Part shown: piece by piece, positions 26,301 to 38,056 of the stretch
Layout: every line of letters starts with the position of its first letter
Position numbering within the stretch: position 1 is the first letter of the stretch
Source: Chionis minor
Taxonomy: Eukaryota; Chordata; Aves; Charadriiformes; Chionididae
Direction of reading: 5' to 3'
Length of the DNA: 64,000 nucleotides
NCBI GenBank assembly: GCA_013398295.1
Contig: VZSF01001093.1
Coordinates: 62,001 to 126,000 of the forward strand
The notes under the pieces: model-generated
Database searches by the model: none
What the model was told of the DNA's origin: nothing
The model's input: only the letters and a program-made list of their open reading frames with translations
Position numbers and translations under genes: made by a program

Positions 26301-29300
26301 GGCTTCAGGGCTACTAGAATGGCACTTCCCGTATGTGCTTTCATTCATTCTTCAGGAGAGGAAAAAATAATATATTCTGGGATGGCCTACATGATATAGG
26401 ATTCTATTTACCTTAATCTGTTCCTTAATTTCCTCTCTGCCTGTCACCCATTTTGCATGTTTTCATTCTTGCTTAATTTCCTAATGAAATGTGATTTTCC
26501 TGTTTTTCTGGTTTCCTTGAATCATCAACAAAAACCTGGCATGACTTTTTTTTTAAAGACTTACTACTAATACACTTATAAAAATAAATGTAATCAATGC
26601 TATCTCTTAGGGAATTTCTAAGTAATTGCAAAAATAAAACCAATTATTGTGCTGTTACTTTACCATTCAGTTGTTATTCTTCTGTGTAGTTGTAACTTTT
26701 GCTTTTAGCTCTCTGATGAGCACTCCCATTAGGCTGGGTTTTTTCCTCAAGAAAATGTGTAATTGACTTAATTACTTTCACTCATCTGTTTAACTCCTGT
26801 GCTACCATGTTACCACTTTTGAGAAGACTTGCTGTTTCTAACTTAGAAGTCTGTGAGGAACTTCCTAAAGATGAGGGAAGTGGCTTCAGCTTTGAGAGAG
26901 CTTACTTACCAGCAGGGAAACTTTCAGCAGTCTTTTTCCAAAAGGAGAAAAAGCCAAAATATCAAAAGCTCTTATTTCTCAAGAGATTCAGAAAAGAGTG
27001 GTGGGAATATTATTAAGAAAAGTTTGTGGGGGGTGCTGAGGTGGGGTGGATTTTTTTTTTCTTTTCAAGCTGAAGTTAAATATTCTCTGTGGGATGTAGT
27101 CAATGTTGGCAATTCAGTTTGAAATGAGTAGTCTGTGGTAGTTCATTATTGTTACTGTTGTAATAAGTATATTATTAAAGCGAAGCTATCACCAAAATCT
27201 GCAATAACAGCAGAAGCTTCTCTCTTTGTCTTCCAATTTCTTTAACGCTAGATACTGACAGGTAATAATGACTTGAAGGAGTGCTCATAAAAAGCACGTT
27301 TTCCCTTAACCTGGTTAGAAAGGTTCTTATGAAATTATTGCAGGCATCAGATCTTACTCAGATTCTGTTTAATAATAGATTGTTGCGTAATGTAAGAGTG
27401 TGGGGTTTTTTTCCCTTTATCAAGTCTCTGCTGACCTTTTTAGGATTACTTCCACCTTGGTTCCAAGTTAACGCACCTGAGCAATAGCACAAACCCCATG
27501 ACTGCCACGTCCCCGGTGTGTGTAGCAATAGGGGCCATGCCTCTTGGCTGACACGGGAGGACCCCGCTCTCCTATTCCACGCAGCTTCTTACCTCCCTCT
27601 CGTGTCCTGGTTCAGTGGTGCATGGCCACGGTGGGAAGTGTGCAGACCTAAGGGGCAGGGCAACCTGGGAAGTGTGTGCCAGCCATCCCGTTTTCTTAGC
27701 ACTTCTTTGCTCATTGATTTGCAGAATTATATTGGTAGCAACCGTGACTGGCATTATCTCACTGCACTTGTAGGCAAGTGAGAGAAAATTGCTACTGATT
27801 ACACTTGCAGAATAAGGAGGGGGTAAGCATTTGTCCTCCTGTGGTGCTACGTGGGGCCCTATGGCAAAAATAAAAGAAAATTGAAGTATTATATGGAATT
27901 CCTCTTGCCCTTGGCATTTTCTGTAGCGCTATGGAAAACTCTAGGTGGTTTAGTTCTCATCTGTCTATGATCTATTGTAAAAAGTCCTCCTTTTATACAT
28001 TCTCAATCTCTGCTTAATGAAGAGACAGGCATCATGAGAGCAGTTTGTAACAAATTTATTAGCTAGTCATATGCATTTAATTAATGTATAGCTCTGTATT
28101 CTACTTACAGGCAAAATTAATAAAGAACAGAAACAGATGGAGGTTTTTATCTTGCCGAAAATGAAGACACACTTAATTCTCTGATGATGTAATCCCAGAT
28201 TGATCTGCTGCCAGAGGTTCTGGTGGTAAATTCATCTGCTGAATTATTCAGGGTGTAAAGAGCATTCGAATCAAGTTTGCCAACTTAATGGTAAACAGCC
28301 TGTCGAGGAGGGGTGGAACTTCATTCATTCCCTGGGCGACCTGGCAGCCTCACCTGTCCTCTCCTTTACTTCCTACAGACAGTGTCATTTAAAGTGTTTC
28401 CTTAGTACATGGAGAAACCTTACCCAGGAAGCCAAAGAGCCAGTTGGGGTGTTTGTGCCAGGAAAACGCAGGCTGCATGTGACCGAAACGATCATCTACC
28501 AGGGTCAGACAGAGGTTGGCAAATCAGTCCCGTGTACCAGGCACCCCACAGGGATGGCTCCCCTGTTGTGTTAGCAGCTGCAAACAGTAACTGCAGTAAT
28601 ACACTTTTGTGCCTTGCATGGTTTTACCAGATAGTCATTTAGCATCCTAACAACAACTTTGATCTGATTAATCCAGCTCAGCGAGAGTTTCCACAGGAAC
28701 CAGTGCTGGGATGCTTTGGAGCATGTGAACCTAACATTAAGTAGCTATAGGTGGTCTTCTGGTGTTAAAAGGGTTAAAAGTGGAACTTTATATTGCTGAA
28801 TCCTCCTGGAATTGCACACTGTGGGCAACGTAATTCCTAAGAATGCATTTGTATTTTCCTTAGTCTTGAACTCACTAATCATCCATATTTTTCTCTGTAA
28901 CCCATGTATAAAGATGTTAAAACAGAAGGGGCAAGACTCTGAAGTTATATTTAATGTAAAGCCAGAACAAAACCCAAGAATGTCAGTATTTTCAACAGTG
29001 TTTATCTAAGGGAAAGTGTCCCAACTTGCAGATGACGTGCCATATCAGTGTAATGAGTACATCACTTTGAGCAGGGCTGAGCAGAGGCTCTGTTTCTTCC
29101 CTGCCCACCCCCCCTAAAAAAAATAAATTATGGGCAAGTACTGAGTAGTCAGGCTTGTCAAACCTTTTTCACTTGCATAAAAACCATTTTGTTTTAACTT
29201 CTCCTTTCTTTCCCCCCTCAATCTTCTCATTCAAAATTCATTTTAAACTGGAAGACTTAAGGAAGCTAGTTGCCTACTTTTCATACAAAATATCTGTCAT

Positions 29301-31320
29301 AGTTTGGCAGTTTACAAAACATGTATGTCTGGATGAAATGTTTATTTCCTGCAGAGAACTTCTGACGTGTTCAATTTTTAGTCAAATGGTTTCAGCATGT
29401 GAAATGATGTACTATATTCAGTTATTCTGTTGAGTACTACCCCTAATGAGGCTGTTCAGTGGGCTGTTCAGCCATGAGCCTTAAGTGCTTTTCTTGAGAC
29501 AATAAAAAAGGAAGGCAGCATCAAAGAACTGGTGTAGGAAAACTAAGATTTGAGTAAAGGGAAAGGGCGAAGTCAGTGGACCTGAATACTGTTAGGCATA
29601 TTGCCACCATTAAAGTACAAAAGAAAGCATATGGTGAACTGTGACATGATAGTCTGTATAATCAGATAATTTAGCCAGATTTAGTGGGTTGCTTTATGAC
29701 TGAAGTATGAAATAGAGCAATAATTATTAATCTGTCACTTCCATTGACTTTGACTACATAGGACAATTGCCGTTTGATCTACTCTGCAAATCCAGACTGG
29801 TCACATTCTCACTTAAACTGTGCTAATTTATGTTGTCAGAAACTCAAATTAATTGGTCCTAGAGATGCCCTGCCATGCCTGCTTTCCTCTGACAATGTCT
29901 CTTCTACTTACAGCTGGGAGACAGGTATGGGAACTGTAGTGATGCCTCAGCTCTGCTCTGGGAACGTACAAAGCAAAGGAAACCTTGGATGACTAGACAA
30001 GTATAACAGTCCCCTTACCAAGATGACTCAGATCTATCCTAATATTTGAAAAGCCTTGGTTATTGTGAGAAGATGAAGGTTGCCTCCATTTTTATTTTTT
30101 AAGTGAGAGCAACATTTCCAGCATTACACTGGTTGTTGGATGTTAACTTTGAATGTCTCACACATACCTCTGACTATGTCCTGTGAAGAATGGTTGTCCG
30201 AGTTGTATATTAAAAAGCTCTTGCTCTTTTTCTCAGACTTTCCTAGAATCCTTTTTGCAAATATTGCTGATTTCCACCACGTGTTACTTACAAAGAAACA
30301 AGCTGACAGTCTTCCTCCCCCTCTTTCTTTCCCCCTGCCTCTTCTTGCCTATTTTCTTCTCCCACTCTTCCTAGCAGCACGTTGTAGTCTGCACAGGTTT
30401 AAAGCCCTGGTATGAGATGACATGCATCAGTTACATTACTACTTGCTCATGAATGAGCCAACAACTGAGTCATTCACCTTTACAGGGCTCTTGTCACCTG
30501 AGGGGGGGCGAGGAGCAGGGGGGCAAAAGAAAGGGTTTAAGAACTGGCATTGCCATCAAGGTGGATTCTGAGGCACCAGAGAGCTGACTCTGTTTTACTT
30601 AGTGCACTAAGAGCTATTGCATACAGTTTTATTTATGAACATCGATACAGTGCTAAACACTGATTCTTATCTCAGGTTTTCCTTTTTCAAAGTGCCTCCC
30701 AAACAGCAGAATTCTGAGGGACAAAACACAGTGAGCATTAACAGCACTGTGAGGATTTTATCCTCCAGTTTAAACAGAGATGATGTTTGATATCAAGCAA
30801 AAACTGTTTCCTTAAACTCCCCGAGCCCTGCTCCTGCACAGACACACAAAAAAGTTACTCTGAATGTACAGCCTGAGACAAAGGTGGAGTAATTCATCCA
30901 GCTGCCTGGTCTCCAGGGCATGCAATACATCTGACTTTCTGTAGCCAGACAGGCATATTTCTTGCTTGCTACTATCCCAGCCACACAGACAAACATGTTT
31001 TTCTGCCTAAAAAACTGAGAAGTAAACTGGAGGTGCTGAGAGGAGAAGCTGCAGGGTTTAGTGGCTGAGCTGCTAAGTCTGGCGTCTTTTCTTATTCCCT
31101 TTATTGATCATGCATGTCTTCAGTAAGTCTCTCCTGCTCTCTGTATCCGTTTCCCTTACCGCTGTCCTATTGCTCCATCTCTGGCGTACAAAATCATTGT
31201 TTTTCTCTGTAGTTAGTGCAACAGGCTACACTAAGCCAGGCAAGAACAGTGTATGCAGGGCACTTAGAGAGGTGTGTTAGCCAAGAGGGCTTAACCTGGC
31301 ACCTCTTTCTGTGTTTGCAG
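23326..31320. other. Mostly AT-rich non-coding sequence, no gene seen
   Basis: About 8 kb of unique sequence. Spots of interest are a purine run at 23365-23405, a GC-richer patch at 25.1-25.8 kb with overlapping chance frames (the longest 144 codons at 25100-25534), an AT-rich stretch at 28.0-28.3 kb that could be a conserved element, and a pyrimidine tract at 30308-30375 ending in CTAGCAG. The tract resembles a splice acceptor, but no open exon follows. No mobile element was recognised. Confidence 0.6.
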
Positions 31321-31550
31321 CCATCTGTGAGGGTGGCCACTTGCAGGTGTTATGGAAAAACATAGACCTCTACCAACAGCCATTTTCCTCAAGCATGGGG
31401 AATAGGAAATTGTCAGCTTCCATCTGCGGACTTCAGGATGCAGCAGCCCTCGGATCTCGCTGCTCTGTCTGTCTGCCTCCGTGCACTACTCCTCTTAGCA
31501 GCTCTCTGGTGCTGGGAGCCCTTCAGGAAGCCTGTCTAGGAAAGATGATG
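31321..31550 (+). other. Exon-like segment with good splice signals
   Basis: The segment is preceded by a plausible branch-point word (CTTAAC near 31290) and a pyrimidine-rich acceptor ending in TTTGCAG at 31320. It is followed by a donor ATG|GTGAGC at 31551. One plus-strand frame stays open from 31311 to 31592, across the whole 230 bp. The translation is Leu/Ser/Cys-rich and matches no domain that I recognise, so it could equally be an exon of a long non-coding RNA or chance. No partner exon could be tied to it. Confidence 0.2.
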
Positions 31551-34500
31551 GTGAGCAAGATTCCTCCATTCTTTCTCAGCCCGGTGGCCTGACCTTGTTC
31601 TGGTGTTCTCTTTGGTATTACACACATCGTTCTGCTTCTGGAGTACAGACCTACTTGCACTCTGATTTTTTTTTTTTTAAATAAGAAATTTTGTTCCTAT
31701 CATTGCTGTTATTGATGAACTAGCTTTACCGCTGTCTTTCATTCAGTTTATCGTTGTGATCCATATATTAAGTGTAAATGCCTTTTCTTATTGTCAGTTC
31801 CTGTTTTCAACACATACATCCCTCATACTCTGGCTTCAGTCCCTTTGGTCCACGCTTCACCTGTTTTACACATCCACATTGGGGATGCGTGCATCTCTGG
31901 CACAAATGACCTGATTTTTAAGAACAGCAAAAAATCTCCCTGCAAAATTCCTGAACCGTCTGCATGTAGCAAAGCAAAGCATATGATAAGTAGTCTTATT
32001 GTTGTATTTCTGGATATCCTGGCTCCCCCTCTCCCCTCAGTATTTGCAGTGCTGCACACGTCAGCATGAAGATCATGCTCCTTAGGGGTGGTGCTCAATC
32101 TCTGTCTGGGCTATAAATCCCTGTGTACTGTGCAAATAACAAGGAATCATCAGACAATCCCTCATGAAACTAACAGTGCTTCGCAAGGTTGTACAGATTA
32201 TAGTTCTTCCCAATTTTTTTTTTTTTTGCTATCCTAAGTATCATCTGCTAATGGTCCCTCCTGTGCACACGCTGATGATCATGCAGTGTGCTATTGTTTT
32301 TACCCGCAGAGTTGTAATTTAATGACATTAAAACTGTGAGGAAAGCTTGGTGATATATAAAACAGATTAACGTTGCCCAATTCTTTACTGTTCCTCTTCC
32401 TTCAAGAGGAGGTGCGCAGTACAGACATGGGATAAATGGTAACTTTGTCAGGTCGATTGTGTTTTTTCTTTCCGAGGAAGGATAGGCGGATTTGCCTTCA
32501 GCAGTGCTCTCCCGTTATATACTCAATAACAGACTGAAATAGGTTTAATATAATTGACTTAGCATTGTGGGAGGATATTTTGCCAAGTAGTGGAAACTGG
32601 CTTGTGCCAGCTTAAAAGGTCATTGCTGTGTAAGAGGGCCCCTTCACGCATTATCTGCAAACACGGCTTCTGATCCAGTGTAATTGATTTTAAAGCCTGA
32701 TAGTTTGCCAAATTGATTTATAATATGAATCACTGCTGGAATTGAAATTTTTGAATTCAGATGTAAGTGGCGAAACTTCATCAACCCAACCTGCCTTTGT
32801 TTGCAGCCTCTGCCTTCCTTACTGTGGTTAATTAATGCTTTCTACAGGAACTGGTGGAAATCCTAGAAGGTAATTGTGAAAAATAAAGGCACAAGTGGGC
32901 ATTTTGCCTACTACCTCCCTTATAAGAGAAGACAATGTGAATAGAAGCCAATTTAATTAGCAAAAATTATGGGTCTGTTTCTGATCTCTTACAGGTAATT
33001 CACTGGATTTGTTCCTGGATTACATCCTTTTTACTGCAGTCAAAATTATATCTAATGTCCCTGTGATATGGAGAATCTTCTGCCTAAAAGCACACAGTAA
33101 TTTGAAAAAACAAACAAAAAAACCCCCCCACCACAAAAAAGCAGCTACTTGGAGACTAGAATACAAAGACATGATAGAACTGCTGCCTGTATAATGGCGT
33201 AATAGAAATGAAGTCTAGGCCAATGCATAGGATTGGCTGGTGCTTGCAGGAGATGTCATCTGATTTATAAAAATTAAGTGAGGCTGGGAAAAAATCTTTA
33301 ATACTGGGAGAGAATAATTTCATTTCCACATAGAGCAGCAAACACAAAAAAGGAAGAGTGTCTTGTCTGAATTGTAATAAACCCTCATTTGTGTAGAATG
33401 TGGTGCCCTGAGATAATTTTGCTGTGATGGAACAAAGGCTTTTTTGTATATTTGTCTCTGCATGGTCAGGCTGTCAGCTGACCGGGCGGTGAGCACATTT
33501 GCCCAGCTTGTGGTTCGGCCCATAAACTGTAAAGCTGAGAGTGTTTCTGAGTGCTCGTGAGACAGTGACAGGAAACTGCTAATGGAGTCATTCACAGAGT
33601 GAGAAAACAGCTGTAAAAGTGGAGAGGGACTTCGCTGATCTGCTTTAAGGTCCAGTGCCTTGTCTGCACATGCTTACAGAACCTTTCCAAAAAATGGATG
33701 TTAGTTAGGATGGACACTGTTTGCTCATCAACGTGAGTTGGTTATTTAATTCCAAAAGGCGTTAAGCAGCATGAAACTTTGAGATGGATAATGAAATGGA
33801 GCAATCGAGCAAAAACTTGGGCCCATTTACTTTTGTCATTTTCTATTAGTGTCCTTATTAGTGGTAAGTGCTGCATGAGTCTCTTACTGCCAAAGCCTGA
33901 AAGTGACCGTTTTGGGTCACTTTAGTAGCCAAAGGACCGGATTGGCCAGAAATAGAAGTAACTTCAAAGTATCGTCATTGGCATTGAAAATGTCTCCAGC
34001 AGTGATCTGTGGCTCTGCTCTAATTACTAGGCTTAAATTCCCATTGGTGTTTAGTGAAAATAATGATAAAAGAAATCTTTATCTATCAGTGTGATAGATA
34101 TACCTGTTGTTTTAACTCACGTCTCAGTAAGGGTGAGGAAAACCTTCAGTTGCAAGCTGTTTTCAGTGGCTGATGGTACTTGGCCTTGATTGCCAGAAAG
34201 GCAGAGAATTCAGTCTCACAAAGACTGCGATAAATTGAGACACGTGGTCTCACGTCCAAAGCCTACCAAAGGTTTTTATGCAGGCTGTAATTCAAAGCCA
34301 CCATCAGATCATTGACAGAGTTCCACAGCTCAGGTACCAGCAGATAAAGAAATGGGAAAGAAATCAAATGTTTCATGGGAAATATTCTCAAAGAGGGTGC
34401 CTCACTTGTTTCCCGTACACCATGATTTCCATTTTGACACTCACATCTAACTACCTGTCATCTGTTGCAAGAAACTTTTGTGATATTCAGAGCAGTCAGG

Positions 34501-35044
34501 CACCATTTTTCTCCAAGCAGTTAGCCTGATTCTGGGGTTTTAACCACTGATTCGGAGATGTTGTGTATTGAAAACTGTCACATAAGTCCTGAAATCCTGA
34601 ACTGAGATATTCTAGGAAATAAAAAGTTTGTAACACAGGCTGTCTGCTGAAGCCAGGATGTGTGCTTCCAGCCAAGACAGCACAGATGTGTCATTTGAGA
34701 AAATAAGGGAAGCTCCCAATGTACCTTGAAGATCTGTGCTAGAGTTTGCCCTCTGAGAGACACTGAACATCTGTCCTCTTGCAACAGAAAGATTACATAT
34801 TTGCTTCTCAGTCTGTTACAGCAGCAGAAGCTCTTGAAGTTAAAGGATGAAGTGTACCGATGTTAATTTTGGCTGTGTCAGAAGACACTGAGTGTAAGAT
34901 TAGAGGTATCGAATAAGTGTGCTCATGTGGCTTCTGTTGCTCTGCCTTTGAGACTATTTATGTTTTGCATAATTAGATCTGCACCAGCAATGTAAGTTCT
35001 TGCAGTGACCTGTTATCAGGCCATAAAGCTGTTGAGGAAAGGAA
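31551..35044. other. AT-rich non-coding sequence, possible conserved element
   Basis: Unique sequence with poly-T runs at 31666-31678 and 32214-32227. The stretch 32500-32900 has the look of a conserved non-coding element (see findings). A short hairpin with 9-bp arms lies at 33900-33923. No gene or mobile element is recognisable. Confidence 0.6.
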
Positions 35045-35066
35045 GGGGGTGGGGGTGGGGGTGGGG
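35045..35066 (+). repeat. (GGGGGT)n tract, strong G-quadruplex candidate
   Basis: Four G runs of 5, 5, 5 and 4 bases are separated by single T residues, an ideal short-loop quadruplex pattern on the plus strand. An almost pure A tract with a few G follows to about 35087. Short-loop quadruplexes of this kind are known to be very stable in vitro. Whether it forms in the cell is unknown. Confidence 0.9.
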
Positions 35067-35087
35067 AAGAAAAAAAAAAGAAAAAAA

Positions 35088-36560
35088 CCAACCTTTTCAT
35101 GTTTATGGCCTGGGCTTTACGACACTGAGACGCATTAGCTGGAAATCTTTCCATGTTTGTAGGTTCCTAGATTTGTAACGACAGGACCCCAGACCTGTTA
35201 AAAGAACTTCAGAAGAAGACTCCTTTTTTCAACTTATTCTCCCAAACTTCACTTGTTCTATAGATTGTCTTCCGGCTTTCCACTGAGCCTGCCCTGGCCC
35301 ATTCTGCATCGCTGCAGCATCTCCAGACTGAGCTGCACATGGAGCTGCTCTTGGGAGAGGAACAAACTCCTTTCTCTTCATCTTCTGTGGCACCTTGCCA
35401 CAGAGCCATAGTGAAGTCACCAGAAATAGGAAGATTTCCTCCTTGTGGCCCAGCCTGAAATATTTTTAACAAAATGCACTGTACAAATGCTGTCAACTAA
35501 GAATGCCTCAACCAATTTCACCATTCACTGGGGCTGTAGAGAATGATCACCATATTTTCTAAACCAATATACAATTAAGAGAACTTTTTTGCCATACTAC
35601 CAGTGTTTTGAAGGATGTGGTCAGAGAGGACTCATATATTAGTTCACCCTATTTTTATCAAGTTTGCTTACGTTGTCTTCTTTAGCAATAGTTACCTTGT
35701 TTGCCCTAAGGGATGCTTTCCTTGCTTTCCGAGCCCTGCAACTCAGATGTCAATAACTTTTAGTTTATTTTTTCCTGCATGAAATTGACTATAAAACTGT
35801 GATTTTCAATTGTCTTTTAGTGCTTTCAGCTTTGCTTGAAAAAACAGAACCCTTTTTTTCTTTAAAGCTGATCAGGTTTCATCTGAAAAGATGACAGGAA
35901 GAAATATCAGTTAAGAGTTGTTCAACAAACTTACCAAAACAGGACCACTACCCTGGCTGAGGCTACCCAGCATTTCCATGAAGATCCAAATGCAATGCAA
36001 CTTTCTTTACAATGGTCCTTTTGCAACACTTTCCCGCTGTCTTCTGCTGCATGCTTCCAGGCCAGGAGCAACATGCATGGTCCGCTGTTGTTAAGTGGAG
36101 TCAGCCAGGAGTCAGTTCAGCCTAAATTAGTTGCACTACACGCTTCTAATTCCTGTTTGTTTCACTCACTGATATACTGGTTTCAAGCTGACTATTCCTA
36201 TTTTCTTACCTAATTACAAGAATAAATGTTGCCAAATGCTTGATGGAGGAAACCAGCCCTTTCCAGGAGGCTCCAGAAAGACCAAAAATACTTAGTCTCT
36301 GTTTTAGAAGTGCAAGAGTTGACAGGAACTGGTAAATTGTTAGGTCTAAATAGGTTTTTATTTGCATCTACATTCTGAAAGAGACATTTCTGCTAAAGCC
36401 AGGTGTCATATTAAAGAGGTGAGAAACAAGCATTTCTAAGCCTGTCATAGGGCACACAAATGAGCCAGTAGAACTCAAAGGTGGCTTGGGATGACGAACT
36501 GTTAAGCAAGCAAAGATTGGACAGGTTTCTCTGTATCTTCTTGGTTTTCTGGGTTTTTAG
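35088..36560. other. Non-coding sequence, no gene seen
   Basis: Unique sequence between the quadruplex candidate and a TTTG microsatellite. A minus-strand frame at 35209-35496 overlaps another minus-strand frame and has no recognisable domain. No repeat family was seen. Confidence 0.65.
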
Positions 36561-36588
36561 TTTGCTTGCTTGTTTGTTTGTTTGTTTT
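36561..36588. repeat. (TTTG)n microsatellite
   Basis: Tetranucleotide units TTTG and TTGC run through 28 bp, with four consecutive TTTG units in the right half. On the minus strand it reads as CAAA units. It borders the GC-rich patch on its right. Confidence 0.85.
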
Positions 36589-37140
36589 GAGGGAAGAACA
36601 TCCTTTCAGAAGACAGGCTGCCATGCCTTTTCTCAGGCTGCCATCCATTGTGGGGGCAACTTCTCTGGACAGCTGAAGCATCTTGGGGGCTGCTGAGACG
36701 TGTCCGGGCAGAGTGGGTTTGGCGAGTGGCGACAGCTGTCAGAGACCCCATTTGCTGGGAGCAAAAGCTGCAGGGCAGCACGGCTGGGGGCAGCAGCTGG
36801 TGACGGATGGGACTGGCTGGAGTGGCCAGTGCCAGCCCTGCACGGGGAAGCTGGAGGCAGCCTGGCTGGATAGTCAGCTGCGCCTTCAGCAAGCCTTCAC
36901 CGTGAAAAAGGGCCTGGTGTGGCATAGGAGGGGGGCTTGTGTTGGGCAATGCCTGCTCGGCTTTTCTGGACCTCAGGGGCTTGTGTTGGGCAGTATCAGC
37001 TGGGCCTTTCTGACCCTCAGGGGCTCAGAGCGTGGGAGGGAAGCAGCACAGGCACTCGTGGCCTCTGGAGGAGGGAGGTGGTTGGGGCTGATTGCTCGCA
37101 TGCCCTGGAAGGCAACAACTCTGGTTCTGGAGCTCACGTG
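36589..37140. other. GC-rich patch with a 44-bp tandem duplication
   Basis: About 550 bp of G-rich sequence stand out sharply from AT-rich flanks. Inside it a 44-bp unit occurs twice in tandem (36932-36975 and 36976-37019) with several differences, and a third copy begins at 37020. A 152-codon plus-strand frame (36683-37141) crosses the patch, but a 130-codon minus-strand frame (36557-36949) overlaps it and neither shows a domain, so both are probably products of composition. CpG density is modest. It may be a decayed minisatellite or an old GC-rich insertion; I recognise no repeat family. Confidence 0.55.
36932..37026. repeat. Minisatellite-like 44-bp tandem repeat, about 2.2 copies
   Basis: Both copies start with GGGGCTTGTGTTGGGCA and end with CCTCA. 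They differ mainly in the middle, consistent with an old duplication. A partial third unit, GGGGCTC, follows directly. Copy number may vary between individuals. Confidence 0.85.
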
Positions 37141-38000
37141 AGTTTTCCAAAGTAAGAATCGTTTTCTTTTCCTTTTTGCCCCCCCCTCCAACAAAGTTGT
37201 GCTTGTTTAGGTCCATCTGCTTCAACAGTGGTGTGTACAGGAGGGAACATTGTTTGTTGTGTGCCCAGACTGTTTCTTCCTCTGGGTGGATCTGGGTCTG
37301 ATGATGTTTGTGTTTTTGAAGTCCATAAGAAATTGCATGTGGACTTCTGTTTCTTCCAGTTAGTGCCTGGCAGAAGTACTGCACTTGTGAAATCTATGAG
37401 CCCAGCATAACACAAAGGAACTATACACCAGCTTGGACATACTTCCAGCCTAGCAGGCAATAACAATACATTTGTTGCGCTTCACCTATCCTTTGAATTT
37501 AAAATGATTGACAGCTTGTAGTTGCCATCTGTCAGTGGAAAATCCAGTTATTACAAGAAAGCAATTTACTCACAAAATTTAAAAGGAGATTGTAGCCTGC
37601 TGTCTTCATTGTTAAGATGCAAAACACTGACATGATAAAAAATGTGGTAGCCATCACTTCAGGATTTTCTTTTGTATCCCTTGATGGGATCATGTGTCTG
37701 CCCCAGGCACTTGCACAGAACAGTTTGAAAACCACTGCTGCAAAGTGCTAATAGGTGGGGTTTCATCCAATTTTTGGGGACTAGCATGAATGAAATTTCC
37801 TTTTAAAACAAAGCGTTAAAGTGGGGAGGCTCACAGAAAAGTCCACTCTTGTGATTAATGTAATAATTTTTCTCCCTGTCTATTGCTAAGCAAAATGAAA
37901 ACAGACTTGAAACACCTGGAAAATATGCTTTGGTAAAAGGTCTTTTGATGTTAAGCTCATATGGTCACCTAGACTAAGCATCTCTGGGTGGGTATGACTC
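37141..38000. other. Non-coding sequence, no gene seen
   Basis: Unique sequence between two local duplications. Several overlapping frames up to 119 codons occur at 37025-37466 on the minus strand, with plus-strand frames opposite them, and none has a recognisable domain. Confidence 0.6.
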
Positions 38001-38056
38001 TATGTTAGTTATAGTTATGATGAACTCCTATGTTAGTTATAGTTATGATGAACTCC
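38001..38056. repeat. Perfect 28-bp tandem duplication
   Basis: A 28-bp unit beginning TATGTTAGTTATAGTTATGA is present twice, head to tail and without a single difference (38001-38028 and 38029-38056). The identity implies a recent duplication or an assembly artefact. The unit itself contains the sub-repeat GTTATAGTTATGATGAAC and is not part of a recognisable family. Confidence 0.95.

Noticed and set aside
30308..30375. Long pyrimidine tract ending in CTAGCAG, like a splice acceptor
   Set aside because: No open exon with a convincing donor follows it.
33618..33680. GGAGAGGGACTTCGCTGATC, resembling the start of a reverse-orientation CR1
   Set aside because: The match stops after about 20 bases and the expected CR1 tail ATTCTATG complement is missing.
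36683..37141. 152-codon plus-strand frame with Gly, Gln and Trp-rich translation
   Set aside because: It follows a GC-rich patch with a tandem repeat, is overlapped by a 130-codon minus-strand frame, and has no domain.
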